The notes beneath the pieces are model-generated. The model made no database searches. It was not told where the DNA came from and saw only the letters and a program-made list of their open reading frames with translations. Shown here piece after piece: positions 59,084 to 64,000 of a stretch of 64,000 bases of DNA. The translations under genes and the position numbers were made by a program. Origin of the DNA: Malus domestica (Eukaryota; Streptophyta; Magnoliopsida; Rosales; Rosaceae). The stretch spans positions 29,699,501-29,763,500 of the forward strand of contig NC_091677.1 in assembly GCF_042453785.1 (NCBI RefSeq). Direction: 5' to 3'. Positions within the stretch are counted from its first letter, which is position 1, and the number at the start of each line of letters is the position of its first letter.

Positions 59084-60929
59084 TTAGAGGGCTCGTTTTA
59101 GCCCTCTGACCCTCCAAGATTCTCCAAGATATTAATATTTTAATAAACAGTACAGTACCATATTTGCCTCCATATCCAACCGAGGGGTCAGAGGGCCAAA
59201 GGGCCAGATGGCTCGTTTTAGCCCTGTCACAAAAAACCGTCTCCAACCGAGGGCTAGAGGGCCATAAGGCCAAACGTAATTTATTATTTAAAAACTACAA
59301 CTTAATGTTGTTTCATATTGTTTAATGTTGTTTCATGTTACTTAATTTAATTTAATGTTGTATAATGGCTTAGGAAGTTATAGGAAAAAAATATAATTTA
59401 AAAAAAATATGAAACAAATTTTGTGAAATAGAAGTTATAGGAAAAAATAAAATTTAAAATAAAATCGAACACATTTTGTGAAATAGAAGTTACAGGAAAA
59501 AAAAAGAATTTAAAATAAAATGAAACAAATTTTGTGAAATAGAAGTTATAGGAAAAAATGGAATTTTAAAAAAATATGAAACAAATTTTGTAAAATAAAA
59601 GTTATAGGAAAAAATAGAAGTTACATGAAAAATTTTGTAAATAAAAAATAAAAATAAAACTGTAAAAAAAAAAATTCAAATGCAATGGCTAGCCGTTGCA
59701 TTTGAATTTTTTCTTAAGAAATCTTGTTGGTTATAACTGTGGATGCAAATTTCTGCCTTCTTCTTCTTGGACAAAATTGCACCTACAAAACAATCAACAC
59801 CTTTGGTCAAGGCCAAGAACCTCACGCGCTCACGATGAATGGGGGGCTTTGGCCGAAGAACCTTCGATGCCAAAATTAGAATTTAGCGAGAAAATTTGTT
59901 TAGAGGATTTTTGGGAGTTTTGCAAGAGTATCAACTTATCTTGTTAGAAGAAATAGGGTCATATATATAGGGAATGGGGCGTGGCCGGCCTTTAAGTGTG
60001 TTTTGGGGTGTTATTTGGTGATTCAATTAGCAATTAATATATTAATTAGGTATAAATATATTAATTGGCTAATTATCATAATAAAAGAAATGTTTTTGGA
60101 TGTTTTTGGAGGTTATGGAATGAGGATGGATGAGACAAATTTGAACTTGTTACCGATTTTGGGTACTCCTGATTTGGTTGATGGATGATTCTCCACTGCT
60201 CGAGTGTAGGAGACCCGATATGCCTCGAGAGTAAATTTGTCATCTTCACCAAAAAATCCACGTGTCGCTTTGTGATTATTTTTGGCTCCACAAATGCCCC
60301 CACACCTGCTGGGCTGCTCGTAGGAAACTGCAGCAGGTGTAGAGGTCTTCTTGCTCTAGGAAACTTAGGACTGCTTCTTGTTTTGATGTAGATTCCCTCT
60401 TTAATATGAAATTAGATCCTTCTACGAAAATGAAATAAATTTCTCGCCTATTTAAGTCCACCTTAAGTGGGTTATTAAATCAACTTTGGAGAGTGATTTA
60501 TTCTACCCTACAAGAGATAGAGAGCTTAGAGGATATTTGTTCCTCCTCATCTAGCAATCTTCTATATCTTACCCGTGCAAATGACCATCTTTCGTAGCTT
60601 TCTTCGTCTTCTCCGTGTCGCACCAATGTAATAAAAACTTAATTTCTTCTTGTCTTTTTCTTAGGTGGTGCTGCCACGGGGCAATCGTCTGGGTGGTGCG
60701 GCACGTCGGCTCGCAGGGGCCAGGAGTCGACTTGGCATGGGCCAATGAGGTGATGTGGCAGGGGCCATTGCTTGAGCAGCTTGGCTTGATTCTAGCCAAG
60801 GATTGGTTCGGCATAGGGCGAGGAAATGGCGTGGGATAGGCAATTGTTTGGGCTGCCTGCTGAAAATGAGGAAACTGCTTGAGTTTGATTTTTCAACATT
60901 TGTTGCTTAGTTGATTTTCAAGCATTTGA

Positions 60930-61375
60930 TCTTTTGAACTATGTGGCCTTCTTGCACTGAAGAGCTTACTCAGATGGGTGTCAGGGATTTAGTTTACCCT
61001 CTTGCACTAGAGAGCAATTAGTTTATCCTTTCGCACTGGAGAGCAAACTCATATGGGTGTCGGGGAATTGGTTTACTCTCTCGCACTGGAGACCAATTAG
61101 TTTATCCTCTCGCACTTGAGAGCAGACCCTTTTGGGTGTCGGGGAATTGGTTTACCCTCTTGCACTGGAGAGCAATTAGTTTATCCTCTCGCACTGGAGA
61201 GTAGACCCTTTTAGGTGTCGGGGAATTGGTTTACCTTCTCGCACTGGAGAACAATTAGTTTATCCTCTCGCACTGGAGTGCAGACCCTTTTGGGTGTCGT
61301 GGAACTGGTTTACCCTCTCACACTGGAGAACAATTAGTTTATCCTTTTGCATTGGAGAGTAGACCCTTTTGAGGC
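60930..61375 (+). repeat. 79-bp minisatellite inside the gypsy-like element
   Basis: Landmarks 'gggtgtcggggaattgg' recur at 60976, 61055, 61134, 61213, 61292 and 61371 (the last degenerate), exactly 79 bp apart. Each unit has two half-repeats built on CTCGCACTGGAGAGCA. Stops occur in every frame checked, so it is probably not coding. Confidence 0.9.
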
Positions 61376-62234
61376 TTAGTTGGCACGAGAAATTGGGCAA
61401 TTGCTTGGTCAGGAGCCTTTCTATTTCTTCCTGAATTTTCCTTTATTGGGGTGGTAGAGCTCTCGACTGACCCCGATCGTGATGTGCTGGTCTAAGCTGT
61501 TCTTCCATATGTTCGGCTTATCTATGTCGCGGCTGCGGTGGGTGTGGTATGTTCCCAGCAGGCGACCATGTAACTCACAGGCTGCTGGTTGAACTTGAGC
61601 CGGATTAAGTAACTGGTTCTTTCCATCTGCTGTGCTGCCTGCTCCGATGTAATGTGGAGGATACTTCTTACGAGCCTAGCCATGAATGAATACTTCGCTT
61701 GGAAGGCTGCTCATGTTGATTATCGGAGTGTGTCCTCAACCGTGAGTGTATGCTCGTCCGTGGGCCTAGTCAATAGTGCACGCTCATCTGCGCGCTAAGA
61801 CGAGAGTATACATTATCTTGGGGGCCCAATCAGGAGTGTACTTTACCCAAACGCTCGATTCGTGGATGGTCGAGTGGCTGTTTGCTAGGATGCTGCTGGA
61901 GAGGTTCTTTTTCTGCCTTTGTCCTACTTTGGGACACCTCGTTTGGGGCACGTTACATCTTGGTGCACTGTAAGAGCTGGTTCACTAAGGTCGTTTGCTG
62001 TGCTAGGGCGTTTGTCAACTCTATGACTTGTCGAGACAAGTGTTGTTCACCATTTGGATTGGAAGAGCTTGGAAGGAATGTGCCTCCTTAAGCAATGGAA
62101 ATGTGGTAGACTCCGGGCACGAGATTTGAGTTGGGAAATGTTAAATCCGCAGAGAAATGTGGTGAGAATGCCTCCGGTTCGATCGTAAGCCCAAAAATTT
62201 GAAATCAGGATGGTTGAACAAATCTTGGACCGAT

Positions 62235-62455
62235 TTGGGCTACGAGAGTGAGCTGCTCGTCGGGAGCAGGCTAGGCCACAAGAACGGGCTGCTCGGTTGA
62301 AGCACGCTGGGCCACGAGAGCAGGTTGGACCACGGGAGTAGGCTGCTCGTCTGGAACAGGTTAGGCCACGAGAATGGGCTGCTCGTCGGGAACAGGCTAG
62401 GCCACGAGAGTAGGCTACTCGTCGAGAGCAGGCTACTCGACTTGTGATGCTCGCG
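62235..62455 (-). repeat. 36-bp repeat array, possibly coding
   Basis: Imperfect repeats built on 'aggccacgagaatgggctgctcgtcgggaa'. The minus-strand frame (62542-62240) stays open through them and gives a Ser/Leu/Trp-rich 12-residue repeat (SSPFSWPNLFQT-like). 36 bp is a multiple of three, so this may once have been a repeat domain of the gag-like protein, although the repeat frame differs from the gag-like frame at 62633-62433. Confidence 0.65.
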
Positions 62456-63157
62456 AATGCGAGGCTTGAGCTCGGCTTGGCAACACATAGGGCTCACGTT
62501 GGGCATGAAGTAACATGGCTCGGGCCGTGGTGGTGGAGTCATGGACCTCGCCGTGGGTGAATGCCATGGTGGCCACCGTGGTGGTTGCCATGGTTGAGCC
62601 TTGTGGTGGCGGTGCCGCTCCCCCTAAGATCACATTTAGTCTTGTGGATCACCGTGGTCCCATTTCTTGAATATTGGAATTTTCACTTGTGGAATTTTCT
62701 AAATTTCTAGCCATTGTATTTCTCTTTCACATTTTATCAAAGAATCTTTGCAAATAAAAATTTCTAATAATAAGAACGTACGAAAAATACAAATGGACTA
62801 GTAAATAGAGAAAATAGAGAAAAAACCTTTTTGTGCGAGAATCTTCTACTAGTGTGAATCTCAACTCTCAATGAAAACACCAATTTGTGGATGCAAATTT
62901 CCGCCTTCTTCTTTTTGGACAAAATTGCACCTACAAAACAATCAACACCTTTGGTCAAGGTCAAGAACCTCACGCGCCCACGATGAATGAAGGGGGGCTT
63001 TGGTCGAAGAACCTTTGATGCCAAAGTTAGAATTTAGAGAGAAAAAGTGTTTAGAGGATTTTTGGGAGTTTTGCAAGAGTATCAACTTAGCTTTTTAGAA
63101 GAAATAGGGTCATATATATAGGGAATGGGGTGTGGCCGGCCTTTAAGTGTGTTTTGG

Positions 63158-64000
63158 TGTCATAGCCCGTCCCGGGATTCCATATATCGAAGACGTGAAA
63201 TGACGGAATTACCCTTGACGGGTACTAAGGTATGTGTGTGTGTGACATATTATTTGGACTAAATACACATATTTCATAAGCTTTTGGAAAATTATTAAGT
63301 TGGATTAAAATTGGGTTGTAAATTTGTGTGGTTAGGGAATGATGTTGTGACTTGTTTTTGGGTGGACCACACAACACACACATGGGACTCCCCTTTCCTT
63401 TCCCCCGTGCTCTCTCTCTTTCTCCTCTCCGTTTCAGTCTCACTCTCTCCCTCTCGAAACCGTACGGACAAGACTAAATACCCTCGAACTTTCACAGATC
63501 GACGCCAAAAAGGTAAGGTTCTTCATCCTTTCGACCTCCTAAGTCGTTTGGTACTAGTTTTAGAACGAGAAACCTTCGAAATCACGTGAAACCCGAACCC
63601 CAGTTTTATGTCACTGTTCATGCATTCGTGATATGTTGATTTTCAGGGAATTCTAAGCTTATAATGAGCTTAGTGAGGTCCCAAGGAAGCTTGGAGTGCT
63701 TCGTTTGAAGGTTTTGGACGTCGGGATCATTGAGTTCGAAATTGGCCGGTTTTCTTGGAATTTCTCTGATGAGATTTCGTAGTTTTTAGAGCCTTAAAGT
63801 AGTGTAACGTGAAACTACATGCTTAAGGCTTCATTTTGATATAAAATACGAAGAAAATAGTTGAGAAATGACAGAGAACAAGGAGATTGAAAAATCTCCA
63901 GTTTTCCGGCCACCGGAAAAACCAGTCCGACGAGCCCAAGGTAGGAGACGCGCGTGGGGGCACGTGGACCCGTGCCTGTCCAGGCGCGTGGGGGCGCGTG
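63158..64000 (+). mobile_element. LTR of a further gypsy element, running off the window
   Basis: Starts TGTCATAGCCCGTCCCGGGA, a start style I know from LTRs of Rosaceae gypsy elements, and interrupts the right LTR of the preceding element. Contains a CT-rich leader-like stretch (63390-63460). The last 100 bases are GC-rich with 'gcgcgtgggggc' repeats. No coding region is reached within the window. Confidence 0.6.

Larger units (their letters stand above)
57970..59690. mobile_element. Older Harbinger-type MITE, split by a younger member of its family
   Basis: Its left end GGTCATCTCCAACCGATGAC (57970-57992) is cut at a TTA by the inner element. The body resumes at 59087 with 'gagggctcgttttagccctc', matching the inner element's own sequence just after its terminus. 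The body then shares the 'atgttgtttcatattg' and 'gaaacaaattttgtgaaata' segments (59300-59640). A 14-bp-arm hairpin lies at 59672-59709. The right terminus is missing, near the gypsy LTR at 59738. Confidence 0.7.
59738..63157 (-). mobile_element. Gypsy-like LTR element, non-autonomous, reverse-oriented
   Basis: Direct repeats begin at 59738 and 62886 (TGTGGATGCAAATTTC…) and match for about 260-270 bp. The left LTR seems to run to about 60643. On the minus strand, the sequence after the right LTR's end reads AATTGGTGTTTTCATTGAGA, like the primer-binding region of many plant gypsy elements. A purine tract (reverse of 60643-60665) precedes the other LTR. A gag-like start (reverse of 62714) is stopped early by TGA, and GAAPPPQGSTMATTTVATMA can still be read. 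No pol is visible. The right LTR is cut by the next element at 63158. Confidence 0.65.

Overview
This is a eudicot nuclear genome window (AT-rich, spliced genes, dense transposable elements), most likely from a woody Rosaceae species of the apple/pear group. The family-level guess is inference. It rests on a Cassandra-type 5S-bearing retrotransposon, LINE tails ending in (TTG)n and gypsy LTR styles that I associate with Rosaceae. No CRISPR array, operon or prokaryotic feature is present.

The dominant structure is a large direct segmental duplication. Copy A runs from about 325 to 15077 and copy B from about 23387 to 38085, separated by about 8.3 kb of nested transposons. Each copy carries, in the same order: (1) a minus-strand gene for a small plant protein of unknown function (174 aa); (2) a plus-strand eight-exon monoacylglycerol-lipase-type alpha/beta hydrolase (348 aa); (3) a Harbinger-like element (about 1.96 kb) carrying only a Myb/SANT-like ORF; (4) exon 1 of a second, probably plastid-targeted alpha/beta hydrolase. 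Only copy B continues into the rest of that second hydrolase (eight exons, 350 aa, ending at 42695). Copy A stops at a SINE tail fused to a LINE. The copies have diverged by events that can be read directly: a 1.23-kb deletion in B that removes the leader exon and upstream region of the 174-aa gene, a 1143-bp MULE-like insertion in intron 2 of lipase B, a nonsense codon in the B Myb-like ORF, and D94V beside the oxyanion-hole motif of lipase B.

Between the copies (15078-23386) lie a 5'-truncated RTE-type LINE, an older retroelement fragment with a coiled-coil ORF, and a decayed Ty1/copia element (3' LTR 19657-21460) inserted into that older element. Downstream of the duplication is one further clear host gene, a five-exon type I mannose-6-phosphate isomerase on the minus strand (44506-47313). 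As I remember the Arabidopsis locus numbers, the unknown gene, the lipase and the isomerase lie side by side in two regions (At5g16110/At5g16120 and At3g02555/At3g02570), so the host genes probably form an old conserved block.

From about 47.6 kb to the end I see no convincing host gene. This part holds unexplained AT-rich DNA, a 97-bp tandem repeat, a (TA)n tract, a complete Cassandra TRIM inserted in a MITE, a Harbinger-type MITE inserted into an older member of its own family and packed with perfect palindromes, a gypsy-like LTR element with internal minisatellites, and the start of another LTR element that runs off the window.

The host enzymes belong to unrelated metabolism: acylglycerol or related ester hydrolysis, an unknown plastid ester substrate, and mannose-6-phosphate/fructose-6-phosphate interconversion for GDP-mannose and ascorbate. 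Nothing indicates a functional cluster. The main interest is the recent duplication, how the copies are degenerating, and the transposon architecture.
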